From NCBI GenBank assembly GCA_041871065.1, contig CP168942.1:1203501-1267500 (forward strand): 64,000 nt of DNA, written 5' to 3'. Positions 8,730 to 17,226 of this stretch are shown here, piece by piece. A program made the position numbers and the translations under genes. This stretch comes from Weissella confusa (lineage in GTDB: Bacteria > Bacillota > Bacilli > Lactobacillales > Lactobacillaceae). Position 1 is the stretch's first letter, and every line of letters begins with the position of its first letter. Below the pieces are notes generated by a model, which saw only the letters and a program-made list of their open reading frames with translations, was not told the DNA's origin and did not search any database.

Positions 8730-9671
8730 TTAACGTTCTGCTAAAAAGCGACGTGAGACAGTTTCGTCATCTGCTAGCTTAGCGATTAGTCCATCCATGC
8801 CATCAAACTTCATTTCACCACGAATGTAGTGGTGCCAACGAACCTTAACATGTTCACCATAGATTTCAGATGCAAAATCAAACAAGTTAATTTCAACAGT
8901 CTTAGGACGATTCTCACCAAACGTGACGTTGTAACCAATTGATGCCATACCACCATACCATCGCTCACCAACTTGTAGCTCAACGGTATAAACACCAACG
9001 CCAGGCAATCGCTCGCCAGGTGTCGTTTCAATATTCGCAGTTGGATAACCCATCTCACGACCACGTGCTTCACCGTGAACCACGACACCCGTTGTTTCAT
9101 ATGGTTGCGTCAACAAATCATTCAGTTCGTCCACACGGCCTGCATCGACCAATTGACGTGCACGCGTTGAAGCGCCTTCTTCACCATCAACATCAACACG
9201 TGCCACTTCAATGACATCAAAACGGTTTTGCGCATAAGCAGGTAGATGCGCCATATCAGCTGCGGCATCACGAGCCCCATAAGTGTGGTCGAACCCAGCT
9301 ACAACTGCTTGGGCATGCAACCCAACCATGTATTGATCAACAAAATCTTGTGGCGCAACCTTAGCTAGTGCTGACGTAAAGTTCACAACATAAGCAATGT
9401 CGACACCAAGCGACGCCAACAACTCAAGCTTACGTGGCAAAGTTGTCAAATAAGTGAGTGGGGCATCATGTGTCTTAAACACGATCGACGCATGTTGATC
9501 ATAAGTCAGCACAGCCAACTTCACCCCACGACGTTGTGCTTCACCTTGTGCGCGGTTGATAACCGCACGGTGACCAGCATGAACGCCATCAAAAAATCCC
9601 ATTGCCAACACAACTGGCTCATCAGCGATTTTCTCATTATCAAATGGGTGATGTAATGTTATAACTTCCAT
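8730..9671 (-). CDS. ribF: Bifunctional riboflavin kinase / FAD synthetase
   Basis: 313 residues when started at ATG 9671, which has a GAGGG site 9 bases upstream; a longer in-frame reading to 9713 has no such site. The N-terminal FAD synthetase domain shows the nucleotidyltransferase motif GFFDGVHAGH, and the C-terminal flavokinase domain shows GREMGYPTAN and the later NVTFGENRPKTVEIN motif. It converts riboflavin to FMN and then FAD. The flavin supply suits the many flavoenzymes in this window (NADH dehydrogenase, lactate oxidase, D-lactate dehydrogenase). In many Firmicutes it follows truB directly; here three genes separate them. Confidence 0.95.
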   Translation of the reverse strand: MEVITLHHPFDNEKIADEPVVLAMGFFDGVHAGHRAVINRAQGEAQRRGVKLAVLTYDQHASIVFKTHDAPLTYLTTLPRKLELLASLGVDIAYVVNFTSALAKVAPQDFVDQYMVGLHAQAVVAGFDHTYGARDAAADMAHLPAYAQNRFDVIEVARVDVDGEEGASTRARQLVDAGRVDELNDLLTQPYETTGVVVHGEARGREMGYPTANIETTPGERLPGVGVYTVELQVGERWYGGMASIGYNVTFGENRPKTVEINLFDFASEIYGEHVKVRWHHYIRGEMKFDGMDGLIAKLADDETVSRRFLAER

Positions 9672-9718
9672 TTCAACTGCCCTCACATCCAAAAATTTCA
9701 ATGCCCTTATCATACCAT

Positions 9719-9743
9719 AAAACCCCGCACTAGGCGGGGTTTA
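9719..9743. terminator. Bidirectional-looking terminator
   Basis: AAACCCCGC / GCGGGGTTT stem with a short loop between ribF and the endonuclease gene. On the minus strand it closes the endonuclease transcript (stop at 9797). Confidence 0.8.
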
Positions 9744-9796
9744 GTCAGTAATAGTCTTGATTTAACGCGATTTATAAATGAATGAGCGTTTATTTA

Positions 9797-10942
9797 TTAT
9801 TCCGTCATACTGTGACGCTTACCTGCTTGAATCGCTTCATTTTCCGTCATCTGCACGACATTATTCATATTCGTACTTGATGGCATGCGGTCAGTCCCAT
9901 ACCAGTAAACCTTGCTTGAACCACCACCAGTCACATAAACAACGCGGTCGCCCTGCCCTGCTTCTGGCTGAGTGGCTGGTTGTGTCGCAGGTTGCGTTGA
10001 TTCAACCGGTGCAGCGGCGACTGGAGCAGCAGCCTTTTCGACCGTACCAGTTGCCATACCAGTTGCGTAGTCAATCGTTGCATTTGGGCTCACGTTAGCC
10101 AGATAAACGACTGTTGCACCACCGTTTCCGCTTGTCTCATGTTGTGAACCAAAGCGAATTTCAATGGTTTGCCCATTTTGATCGTAGCCCACGTATGCCA
10201 AACGTACTTCACGCGGCAACAATTCATCCCCTGAATACAAAGGGGTTACTTGATAATCCAAACGATAATTTGGGTGCAAGGCCAACCAGTTATCTAGTTG
10301 GTTCTCATAGTACAACATGCTATCCGAATTACCTTGGTCCATACCAGAATAGTTCCCTGAATTCATACAAGCCGTCCCTGGTACCAAATTACGTGGTTCA
10401 TCATTCAACCCTGAAAATTGGTAACCAACCAAGTGACCACGGGCCATTAACCAAGCACTCTTTGAACCATCACCATAGTACATCTTGTAGTTGTGCCAAC
10501 CAACCGGGTCATATGACAAACTTGGCGCACGCTTTGCAGTTGGTTCTTCATCATTCGACAATTGAATGTGACTATCAACTGCTCGGTGCAAATGATCAAG
10601 CGGTTGCATCACCATTTGACGTGATGTCGCATACGCCAATGGCTGTTGCACCGCGCCCGTTAGGCCATGATCATCAGCCTTCGCCAATCCCTTGGTTGCA
10701 TTACTTGCTTCAGAGCTGCTCGTTGAACTCGCCACTGAAGATGACTTTTCTGATGACGATGATGCAGATGATGCGGTTTCAGATGAAGACTTCGAAGAAG
10801 ACTTTTTCACCACTTTATGTGATGTCACCGACGAAGACGTTGTTGTATCAGCCGAATCCGACTTGTCTGAACCACCACTAAGCGCACTGATACCCATCAG
10901 TGCCAAGATAACAATTCCTGCTACCTTTAATTTCTTACCCAT
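9797..10942 (-). CDS. Membrane-anchored DNA/RNA non-specific endonuclease
   Basis: 381 residues. An N-terminal hydrophobic segment (about 5-22) serves as signal or anchor, followed by a long Ser/Thr-rich linker (about 25-90). The nuclease domain follows, with the beta-beta-alpha-metal motif ARGHLVGYQF (catalytic His) and, downstream, the NLVPGTACMNSG stretch with the metal-binding Asn region, as in EndA/streptodornase enzymes. The C-terminal 35 residues (VYWYGTDRMPSS onward) form a separate small domain frequent in LAB homologues. It likely degrades extracellular nucleic acid for nutrition or DNA processing. It has its own RBS (AAGGAG) and a terminator on each side. Confidence 0.9.
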   Translation of the reverse strand: MGKKLKVAGIVILALMGISALSGGSDKSDSADTTTSSSVTSHKVVKKSSSKSSSETASSASSSSEKSSSVASSTSSSEASNATKGLAKADDHGLTGAVQQPLAYATSRQMVMQPLDHLHRAVDSHIQLSNDEEPTAKRAPSLSYDPVGWHNYKMYYGDGSKSAWLMARGHLVGYQFSGLNDEPRNLVPGTACMNSGNYSGMDQGNSDSMLYYENQLDNWLALHPNYRLDYQVTPLYSGDELLPREVRLAYVGYDQNGQTIEIRFGSQHETSGNGGATVVYLANVSPNATIDYATGMATGTVEKAAAPVAAAPVESTQPATQPATQPEAGQGDRVVYVTGGGSSKVYWYGTDRMPSSTNMNNVVQMTENEAIQAGKRHSMTE

Positions 10943-10985
10943 ATACCTTACTCCTTATGCATTTTTGCATAAGATAAGTATACAG

Positions 10986-11012
10986 AAAAACGTCTGCTAA
11001 ATGCAGACGTTC
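10986..11012 (-). terminator. Terminator after PTS IIB gene
   Basis: AACGTCTGC / GCAGACGTT stem, 5-base loop, T-run on the minus strand, 22 bases past the stop at 11034. Confidence 0.88.
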
Positions 11013-11033
11013 ATAAAATGGTCATATTTTTAC

Positions 11034-11348
11034 TTAGCTACGTTCGGCAGCCAAAGCAGCTTGCAAAATTGCCTCACCCTTCATCATGCCATAATCCATC
11101 ATGTTGATGTCCACAACTGGATAGTCAGCCCCGTACTCTTCTTCATAACGGGCATGCATGTACTTTACTTGTGGTGCAATCATAATTACGATTGGTTGAT
11201 CCTTTGCGATTTGGTCACGAGCGGCCATGTCTGCCACGCCTACCGTGGCAACGTCCAAGCCATCTTTTTCAGCTGCATCATTCATCTTATTTGCCAACAT
11301 TGAAATTGACATTCCGGCCGCATCAACCAACACAATATGCTTCGTCAT
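11034..11348 (-). CDS. Orphan PTS IIB-like protein (lactose/cellobiose type), catalytic Cys replaced by Asp
   Basis: 104 residues from ATG 11348, preceded by GGGG at 8 bases; the ATG two codons earlier is too close to that site. The fold signature of lactose/cellobiose IIB proteins is intact: first strand HIVLVDAAGMSISMLANKM, a TVGVADM strand near 38, and MIAPQVKYM near 58. In active IIB proteins the position after the first strand is the phosphorylated Cys (VCAAGMS); here the codon is GAT, giving Asp9. No IIA or IIC gene is nearby. The protein therefore probably does not transfer phosphate through Cys and may be regulatory or phosphomimetic (inference). Confidence 0.85.
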   Translation of the reverse strand: MTKHIVLVDAAGMSISMLANKMNDAAEKDGLDVATVGVADMAARDQIAKDQPIVIMIAPQVKYMHARYEEEYGADYPVVDINMMDYGMMKGEAILQAALAAERS

Positions 11349-11446
11349 AATCATTACCCCAAATTCTTATCTTCTCTTATATTACTGCGCTAAAATGATA
11401 GCGCTCTCATTAATTAAATTGTAAATCACGCACAATTAATAAGCAA

Positions 11447-11485
11447 ACAAAAAGAACTAACCCCGTTGCCAAAGTTAGTTCTTTC
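11447..11485 (-). terminator. Terminator after NADH dehydrogenase
   Basis: AAAGAACTAAC / GTTAGTTCTTT stem with T-run on the minus strand, right after the stop at 11493. Confidence 0.88.
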
Positions 11486-11492
11486 TTGTTTA

Positions 11493-12716
11493 TTAGTGAT
11501 ACAAATCGAAGCGACCCTTCGATAGCACTTCCTTCATACCACCAGTTTCCATCAATGACTTGTTCATGATAACCTTCTTCAACATTGAAGCCGGGTATCC
11601 CTTCACCTCATGATCAGTGCCGACCACACCGATTGCACTGGTATTACCAATTGAGCAAACCGTTCCCAATGACTTGTAGCTAAACTCAGTCAACTCGTAA
11701 TCAGTAATGTCCGCGATAACATTCTTAGCTGCAATTTCACCCATAACCAAGGCCAATTGGGCCGTCGTTGGCAAAAGTTGCTCACTCTCTGGATCAATCG
11801 CTGCGGCGACGTCACCAACCAAGTAAACATGACTATCTTCCGGATCTTGCAAGTAACGGTTCACTGAATTACGGTTTCGCTTGCCCGTGTAACCTGAATC
11901 AGCCATCACGTGTGAACCACGGACACCAGTCGTCCAGATAATCGTGCCAGCGACCACTTCACCTGGCACGCCTGTTTGACGGTCTGAGTACTTCAACACG
12001 CCTGGTTCAACGGAATCAATGCCCTTTCCAGACTCAATCACTGCGCCACGGCCACGCAAAACGTCAATACCGTAGTTAACCAACTTTTCTGAGAAGACAC
12101 TCAATGGGCGTTGTGCACCGTCAACCGCCATAATTTGGATTTGATTTGGTGCCGCCCCCGCGATTTCAGCATACTTCTCGCGTTGCTCAGACAATGCCCC
12201 CAACAACTCAACACCCGTAAAGCCGGCCCCAGCTACTACGATGTGCAGGTGACGTGGATCATTGTCTTCACGGTATGCGTGCATCTCGTCTTCGATATGT
12301 TGATAAATACGTTGCGCTGATTCAACTGAATCCATTGCCAATGCGTTTTCTTGTACACCTGGAATACCGAAGTCCTCTGACTCGAATCCCAATCCTACAA
12401 TCAAATAGTCATATGACAATGCTTCGTGGTTGGCCAATTCAACGCGACGTGCTTGCTTATCAATCTTTGTCACCGTGTCTTGTACAAAATACGTCATCTT
12501 ATCATCAACCACATGGTCAATCGGATACGTAATTCGATCAGCATCTAACGCACCCGCTGCAACTTCATGCAAGTCAGTTGCTTCGTAGTGGTATGGGTTG
12601 CGATCAACTAGCGTAATCTCCAAAAATGAGGCGTCGCCACGCTTTTGCAAATGACGTAACGCCATCAAGCCAGCATAACCGGCCCCCAAAATGACAACTT
12701 TAGTCTTTTCCATCAT
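11493..12716 (-). CDS. ndh: Type II NADH dehydrogenase (NAD(P)/FAD-dependent oxidoreductase)
   Basis: About 407 residues from the ATG at 12716 (a GGGGG site lies 5-8 bases upstream of two adjacent ATG codons). The N-terminal FAD motif ILGAGYAGLMAL and the central NAD motif VVAGAGFTGVELLGAL (about 170) are both clear, as is the C-terminal FAD contact VYLVGDVAAAIDP. This is the non-proton-pumping NADH:quinone oxidoreductase class, attached to the inner face of the membrane by its C-terminal end. In heme-dependent respiring LAB it feeds menaquinone; whether this strain respires cannot be seen here. It is a single gene with its own terminator. Confidence 0.9.
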   Translation of the reverse strand: MMEKTKVVILGAGYAGLMALRHLQKRGDASFLEITLVDRNPYHYEATDLHEVAAGALDADRITYPIDHVVDDKMTYFVQDTVTKIDKQARRVELANHEALSYDYLIVGLGFESEDFGIPGVQENALAMDSVESAQRIYQHIEDEMHAYREDNDPRHLHIVVAGAGFTGVELLGALSEQREKYAEIAGAAPNQIQIMAVDGAQRPLSVFSEKLVNYGIDVLRGRGAVIESGKGIDSVEPGVLKYSDRQTGVPGEVVAGTIIWTTGVRGSHVMADSGYTGKRNRNSVNRYLQDPEDSHVYLVGDVAAAIDPESEQLLPTTAQLALVMGEIAAKNVIADITDYELTEFSYKSLGTVCSIGNTSAIGVVGTDHEVKGYPASMLKKVIMNKSLMETGGMKEVLSKGRFDLYH

Positions 12717-12801
12717 ATTATCCCCCAATAATATCAATTATTCTTACATGTAGAATACTGGCTAAATATGAATATTTTTAACATGAGCCCTTATACAACG
12801 T

Positions 12802-12838
12802 AAAAAAACGAGTCAAACGCAATTACGTCGACTCGTTA
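12802..12838 (-). terminator. Terminator ending the rimP-truB operon
   Basis: AACGAGTC / GACTCGTT stem with a seven-T run on the minus strand, immediately after truB. It shows the ancestral operon now ends at truB rather than continuing to ribF. Confidence 0.9.
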
Positions 12839-12843
12839 AAAGA

Positions 12844-13755
12844 TTATTCAATTGAAAATGTTCGGAATGGGCGGTATTGACCCTTATCTTCATGCCACTC
12901 AAAGACTGATTTCACATCACCATCGTGGGTAATCACAATCTTCTCATCAACCGGTTCATGCACATTCTTTGGCAATCCGATACCATTCTTTACCTTTGCC
13001 CATTGTTCATCAGTGATTGCCACATGTGGATAATGAGCAACCGCGCTACCCAATGGTTGTAACCAAGCATCTACATTACCAGTTTCGTCCATCATCGCTT
13101 GGATGTGGGCCAAACTGTGGGCTTGTGACAAGTCGTAGCCACCCGCCTTTTGACGCGTCAATTGACTCATAACGGCTGGAACACCCAACGTCTTTCCCAA
13201 ATCAACAGCCAACGTGCGGATATACGTTCCCTTTGAGACCTCAGCTACAAACGTAAACTTTTGTGTCCCGGTCTCGGCATCAGATGTCGTATCAGACGTA
13301 CGCTCAAAACGATAGATTGTCGCATGGCGTTCTGGTCGTTCAACCGTTTCACCGGCACGTGCGTACTCATAAAGGCGCTTACCATTCACTTTAACTGCTG
13401 AAAACATTGGTGGAATTTGAATAATGTCACCAGTTAGCTTGGCCATTGCATCAGCAATTTCTTCATCGGTGAACGGACGCGTCAACGGTTGTGATTCAAC
13501 CACTTCCCCGTCCAAGTCTTCTGTCGTTGTCGCAAAACCAAACGTCACTTCACCTGTATAGATTTTGCCTGATTCTTGCAAAAATTCGATCGTCTTCGTT
13601 GCCTTTCCCAAGGCGACTGGCAAAACACCGTCTACAGAGGGGTCAAGTGTACCCGCGTGTCCAATCTTCTTCATGTGCAAAATCTTGCGGAGCTTAAACA
13701 CCACATCGTGTGACGTCATTCCCGTCTCTTTGTAAACTGGCAAAATACCATCCAT
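12844..13755 (-). CDS. truB: tRNA pseudouridine-55 synthase
   Basis: 303 residues. The catalytic motif GHAGTLDPSVDGVL places the nucleophile at Asp38; the KATKTIEF segment and the LAVDLGK segment of the TruB fold follow, and a C-terminal PUA-like domain (about 240-303) completes it. It makes the universal pseudouridine at position 55 of the T-loop of tRNAs. The start has a GAGG site 8 bases upstream. It is separated from rbfA by about 195 bases containing paired hairpins (see 13797-13889), which is unusual in this otherwise tightly packed operon. Confidence 0.96.
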   Translation of the reverse strand: MDGILPVYKETGMTSHDVVFKLRKILHMKKIGHAGTLDPSVDGVLPVALGKATKTIEFLQESGKIYTGEVTFGFATTTEDLDGEVVESQPLTRPFTDEEIADAMAKLTGDIIQIPPMFSAVKVNGKRLYEYARAGETVERPERHATIYRFERTSDTTSDAETGTQKFTFVAEVSKGTYIRTLAVDLGKTLGVPAVMSQLTRQKAGGYDLSQAHSLAHIQAMMDETGNVDAWLQPLGSAVAHYPHVAITDEQWAKVKNGIGLPKNVHEPVDEKIVITHDGDVKSVFEWHEDKGQYRPFRTFSIE

Positions 13756-13796
13756 GATTCAGTCCTCAATTCTCATTTAGTCTATCACAGCAGCTG

Positions 13797-13889
13797 TTGG
13801 TCTAAAACACCTGACTTCAGTCAGGAGTAAGACCAAAGACGCACCTGATAAGGGCGACTTGGTCACGTCGGAGGTCTAAGACCTCCGAC
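13797..13889. repeat. Palindrome-rich intergenic element between rbfA and truB
   Basis: Two strong inverted repeats lie in the gap. The first has an outer stem TTGGTCT (13797-13803) / AGACCAA (13830-13836) enclosing a second stem CCTGACT/AGTCAGG with a 2-base loop (13810-13825). The second, at 13867-13889, is an 11-bp perfect repeat GTCGGAGGTCT/AGACCTCCGAC around one A. Neither is followed by a T-run in either direction, so they are not classical terminators. They could be an mRNA processing or stability element or a dispersed intergenic repeat. Confidence 0.6.
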
Positions 13890-13950
13890 ATTCCCAGTCT
13901 GCTTTATGTATGAAAATAGCGACCCATCACAGGTCGCCATTCTCTAAATA

Positions 13951-14307
13951 TTAGTCGTTTTGGTGCAATTGACGAATCAAATCATCAATCTTGTTACCAT
14001 ATTGGACAGATTCGTCCTTAACGAACTTCAATTCTGGCGTCTTGTAGATTTGCAAACGTGAACCCAATTCCTTACGAATCAAGCCAGTTGCAGCTTCCAA
14101 ACCAGCAGCTGCCTTTTGATTAACAGATGCCAATTCAGACAAGACACTGTAGTAAATCTTTGCTTGTTGCAAGTCACCGGTAACTTCAACACCAGTAACC
14201 GTCACACCTTCAACACGTGGGTCGCGGATGCGCTTAAGCAACAAATCGTTCACTTCACGTTGGATTTCTTGTTCAAGACGTCCAACACGGAAATTTTGTT
14301 GTGCCAT
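13951..14307 (-). CDS. rbfA: 30S ribosome-binding factor A
   Basis: 118 residues, standard RbfA length. It shows the N-terminal RVGRLEQEIQREVNDLL helix, the DPRVEGVTVTGVEVTGDLQQAKIYYSV strand pair (split by the KH-like fold) and the C-terminal ELKFVKDESVQYGNKIDDLI segment. RbfA is a KH-domain protein that helps process 16S rRNA and mature the 30S subunit, especially in the cold. It begins 26 bases after infB in the same operon. Confidence 0.96.
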   Translation of the reverse strand: MAQQNFRVGRLEQEIQREVNDLLLKRIRDPRVEGVTVTGVEVTGDLQQAKIYYSVLSELASVNQKAAAGLEAATGLIRKELGSRLQIYKTPELKFVKDESVQYGNKIDDLIRQLHQND

Positions 14308-14333
14308 TCTTAGCTCTCCATTTCCTGAGGGAA

Positions 14334-16607
14334 TTAGCGAGGAATCTCAACCATTTCGTAGGCTTCGATAACGTCACCAATCTTCTCGTCGTTGTAGTTT
14401 TCAATCGTCAAACCGAAGTCGTAACCGTTCTTAACTTCCTTAACGTCATCCTTAAAGCGACGCAATGAAGCCAACTTACCATCGTAGATAACGATACCAT
14501 CACGGATCAAACGAACTGATGAGTTACGCGTAATCTTTCCTGACGTTACCATTCCACCAACGATCGTACCGATCTTTGAAACCTTGAACAATTCACGAAC
14601 GTCAGCCGTACCAACGATTTCTTCGCGGAATTCTGGATCCAATTGACCCTTCATAGCAGCTTCGATTTCGTCGATAGCGTTATAGATAACGTTGTGCAAA
14701 CGAATATCAACCTTGTCAGCATCAGCTTGTTGCTTAGCTTGTGGCGTAGGACGAACGTTAAATCCGATGATGATAGCACCAGATGCTTCAGCCAACGTTA
14801 CGTCAGATTCGTTAATCGCACCAACGGCCGTGTGCAAGATATCAACCTTAACACCATCAACGTCGATCTTACGGAATGAACCAGCCAAAGCTTCAACAGA
14901 ACCTTGCACGTCGGCCTTGATGATAACAGGCACTGACTTCATTTGCTTTTCAGCCATCTTGTTGAACAAGTCTGAAACTGAAACGACGTTGTTACGGTTA
15001 CGCTCGGCGATCAAAGCACGCTTTGCACGCTCTTCACCAGCAGCACGAGCCGTCTTTTCGTCTTCAAAGACAACGAAACGGTCACCAGCTGATGGCACAT
15101 CGTTCAAACCAGTAATTTCAACTGGTGTTGAAGGAACGGCTTCCTTAACACGACGACCGCGGTCGTTCGTCATCGTACGAACACGTCCGTAAGTGTTACC
15201 CACAACAATTGGGTCACCAACGCGCATCGTTCCTTGTTGAACCAAGACCGTAGCAATCGTTCCACGACCCTTGTCCAAACGAGCTTCGATAACTGAACCA
15301 GCGGCACGTTGGTCAGGGTTAGCTTGCAAGTCCATCACATCAGCCGTCAACAAGATCATCTCCAACAATTCGTCGATGTTTTGTCCAAACTTGGCTGAGA
15401 TGTTAACGAAGATAGTGTCACCACCGTACTCTTCTGGAATCAACTCGTATTGCATCAATTGGTTGATAACGTTTTCTGGGTTTGCACCAGGCTTATCAAT
15501 CTTGTTAACCGCAACGATGATTGGCGTTCCAGCAGCCTTGGCGTGGTTAATAGCTTCGATTGTTTGTGGCATAACACCGTCATCGGCAGCCACAACCAAG
15601 ATCGTGATATCAGTGATATCAGCTCCACGCGCACGCATTGCCGTAAAGGCCGCGTGTCCAGGCGTGTCCAAGAACGTAATCACACGACCTTCATCAGTCT
15701 TAACTTGGTAAGCACCGATGTGTTGCGTGATTCCACCAGCTTCGCCTTCCGTAACGTGTGAGTTACGCAAGTAGTCAAGCAAGGTCGTCTTACCGTGGTC
15801 AACGTGTCCCATGATCGTAACGACTGGGGCGCGTGGTGCCAAGTTTTCAGTGTTCTCTTGCTCTTCTTCGAAGAACTTGTCGATGTCGGCGATGTCGACT
15901 TCAACCTTTTGCTCAGCTTCAATACCGTAATCGGCAGCCAAGATTTCGATTGTGTCAGCATCCAATGATTGGTTTTGGTTAACCATCACACCCAACATGA
16001 ACAACTTCTTGATGATTTCCGTTGCATCACGGTGAATCAACTTAGCGATATCTTGTACGTTCATACCAACTGAGTAAACCAAAGTCTCTGGCAATGGTTG
16101 GTCCTTACGTACAGTAGGTGCTGGACGGTTCTCGTTGTTACGGTTACGTCCTGGCCCCTTCTTACCCTTCTTGTTGTTGCGGTTGTTACCGTTCCAGTTG
16201 TTGTTAGGGCGACCGTTGTTGTTACCACCGCGGTTGTTGTTGCGGTTGTTATTGCGGTTGTTATTGTTGTTACGGTTACCGCCTTGGTTACCGTTACCGT
16301 TGTTGTTTGAACGGTTTTGGTTACCTTGGTTGTTGTTACGGCTTTGGTTGTTACCACCGTTGTTTTGTGCAGCCTTAGGAGCAGCTTGCGCGTTTTGCGC
16401 AGGCTTCTTAGGTGCCTCAGCCTTCTTTTCGGCCTTTGGCGCTGGCTTAGCAGCTGGCTTTACAGCGTTCGTCAACGTCTTCACAGCGTTATCGTCAATC
16501 GTTGACATGTGGTTCTTAACGTCCATACCAGCCTTTTCAGCTGCTGACACCAAGTCCTTTGATGAAACATTCAATTCCTTCGCCAATTCGTAAATGCGCT
16601 TGGTCAT
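14334..16607 (-). CDS. infB: Translation initiation factor IF-2
   Basis: 757 residues. Order of regions: N-terminal IF2-N motif ([16 protein letters not shown]), a Lys/Ala/Pro-rich stretch (about 50-85), a long Asn/Gly/Arg-rich low-complexity linker (about 84-155), a second IF2-N domain (about 175-225), then the GTPase domain with [13 protein letters not shown] and NKID motifs, and the C-terminal domains that bind fMet-tRNA. IF-2 brings initiator tRNA to the 30S subunit and promotes subunit joining. The Asn-rich linker is made of AAC/CGT-type codons and generates long antisense open frames that are not genes. Confidence 0.97.
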   Translation of the reverse strand: MTKRIYELAKELNVSSKDLVSAAEKAGMDVKNHMSTIDDNAVKTLTNAVKPAAKPAPKAEKKAEAPKKPAQNAQAAPKAAQNNGGNNQSRNNNQGNQNRSNNNGNGNQGGNRNNNNNRNNNRNNNRGGNNNGRPNNNWNGNNRNNKKGKKGPGRNRNNENRPAPTVRKDQPLPETLVYSVGMNVQDIAKLIHRDATEIIKKLFMLGVMVNQNQSLDADTIEILAADYGIEAEQKVEVDIADIDKFFEEEQENTENLAPRAPVVTIMGHVDHGKTTLLDYLRNSHVTEGEAGGITQHIGAYQVKTDEGRVITFLDTPGHAAFTAMRARGADITDITILVVAADDGVMPQTIEAINHAKAAGTPIIVAVNKIDKPGANPENVINQLMQYELIPEEYGGDTIFVNISAKFGQNIDELLEMILLTADVMDLQANPDQRAAGSVIEARLDKGRGTIATVLVQQGTMRVGDPIVVGNTYGRVRTMTNDRGRRVKEAVPSTPVEITGLNDVPSAGDRFVVFEDEKTARAAGEERAKRALIAERNRNNVVSVSDLFNKMAEKQMKSVPVIIKADVQGSVEALAGSFRKIDVDGVKVDILHTAVGAINESDVTLAEASGAIIIGFNVRPTPQAKQQADADKVDIRLHNVIYNAIDEIEAAMKGQLDPEFREEIVGTADVRELFKVSKIGTIVGGMVTSGKITRNSSVRLIRDGIVIYDGKLASLRRFKDDVKEVKNGYDFGLTIENYNDEKIGDVIEAYEMVEIPR

Positions 16608-16619
16608 GTGTCATCCTCC

Positions 16620-16925
16620 CTAGTTTTCTAGATATTCCCGCATCTTTTTAGCAAATCCGCGATCTGCAACAGCAATCACTGTTCGCGCTAATCCGGTTGC
16701 ATCAGCTAATTCTTGACGTGTCAAAGCGGTTGTAAATGCCACGTTATAGCTGTTTGTCTTATCTGTAAATTTCTTCATGCTACTTTGACCACCATCGTTA
16801 GCAAAGAAAACCAAACTGGCTTTCCCGTTACGAATAGCACCAAGTACCATGTCCTCACCTGTCACTAGCTTACCAGCACGGCGCGCTAGGCCAAGGAGAT
16901 TTAATAGCTTTTGCTTATTTTGCAT
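16620..16925 (-). CDS. ylxQ: YlxQ, L7Ae-family RNA-binding protein
   Basis: 101 residues from ATG 16925. The longer reading to 16970 lies wholly inside ylxR and has no ribosome site. The L7Ae/L30e/Gadd45 fold is visible: LLGLARRAGKLVTGEDMVLGAIRNGKASLVFFANDG, split as helix-strand, and the later VIAVADRGFAKKM. The family binds kink-turn RNA. Its start overlaps the ylxR stop by 11 bases, so the two are translationally coupled. It sits at its usual place just ahead of infB. Confidence 0.92.
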   Translation of the reverse strand: MQNKQKLLNLLGLARRAGKLVTGEDMVLGAIRNGKASLVFFANDGGQSSMKKFTDKTNSYNVAFTTALTRQELADATGLARTVIAVADRGFAKKMREYLEN

Positions 16926-17214
16926 CGCCGAACAATTCCTTACGTGCTGCTTGGTGATCAACGTAGGCAATCAACTCATCATAAAAGCTGTCATCTAGCT
17001 TCGTTTCAAACACACGGTCAAACGTGCGCTTCTTCTTAGCCATCTCAGCAACTTCTACTGACAATGAGATGTAGGCCCCGCGACCATTAGCACGGTTGGT
17101 TGGATCAAGCTCAACGTTACCCTCGGGGGTGCGTACGACGCGCACGAGTTCCTTCTTTGGTACCATTTCACCAGTCACGATGTCTTTTCGCATTGGAATC
17201 TTACGTGGCTTCAT
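16915..17214 (-). CDS. ylxR: YlxR / RnpM, RNase P modulator
   Basis: 99 residues from ATG 17214, which has AGGAGG 7 bases upstream; a GTG two codons earlier is not needed. The DUF448 core is clear: KIPMRKDIVTGEMVPKKELVRVVRTPEG followed by NRANGRGAYIS (about 36-53). In most members the first part includes a conserved Cys (typically R-x-C); here the position reads PMRKDIV with Lys instead. The Bacillus protein (RnpM) binds and modulates the RNase P RNA. It lies between nusA and ylxQ as in other Firmicutes. Confidence 0.92.
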   Translation of the reverse strand: MKPRKIPMRKDIVTGEMVPKKELVRVVRTPEGNVELDPTNRANGRGAYISLSVEVAEMAKKKRTFDRVFETKLDDSFYDELIAYVDHQAARKELFGDAK

Positions 17215-17226
17215 GAGCACACCTCC

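Noticed and set aside
14643..16593. Long plus-strand open frames antisense to infB, some Val/Thr- or Leu-rich
   Set aside because: They arise from the repetitive Asn/Gly codons of the IF-2 linker; none has a ribosome site or recognisable domain.
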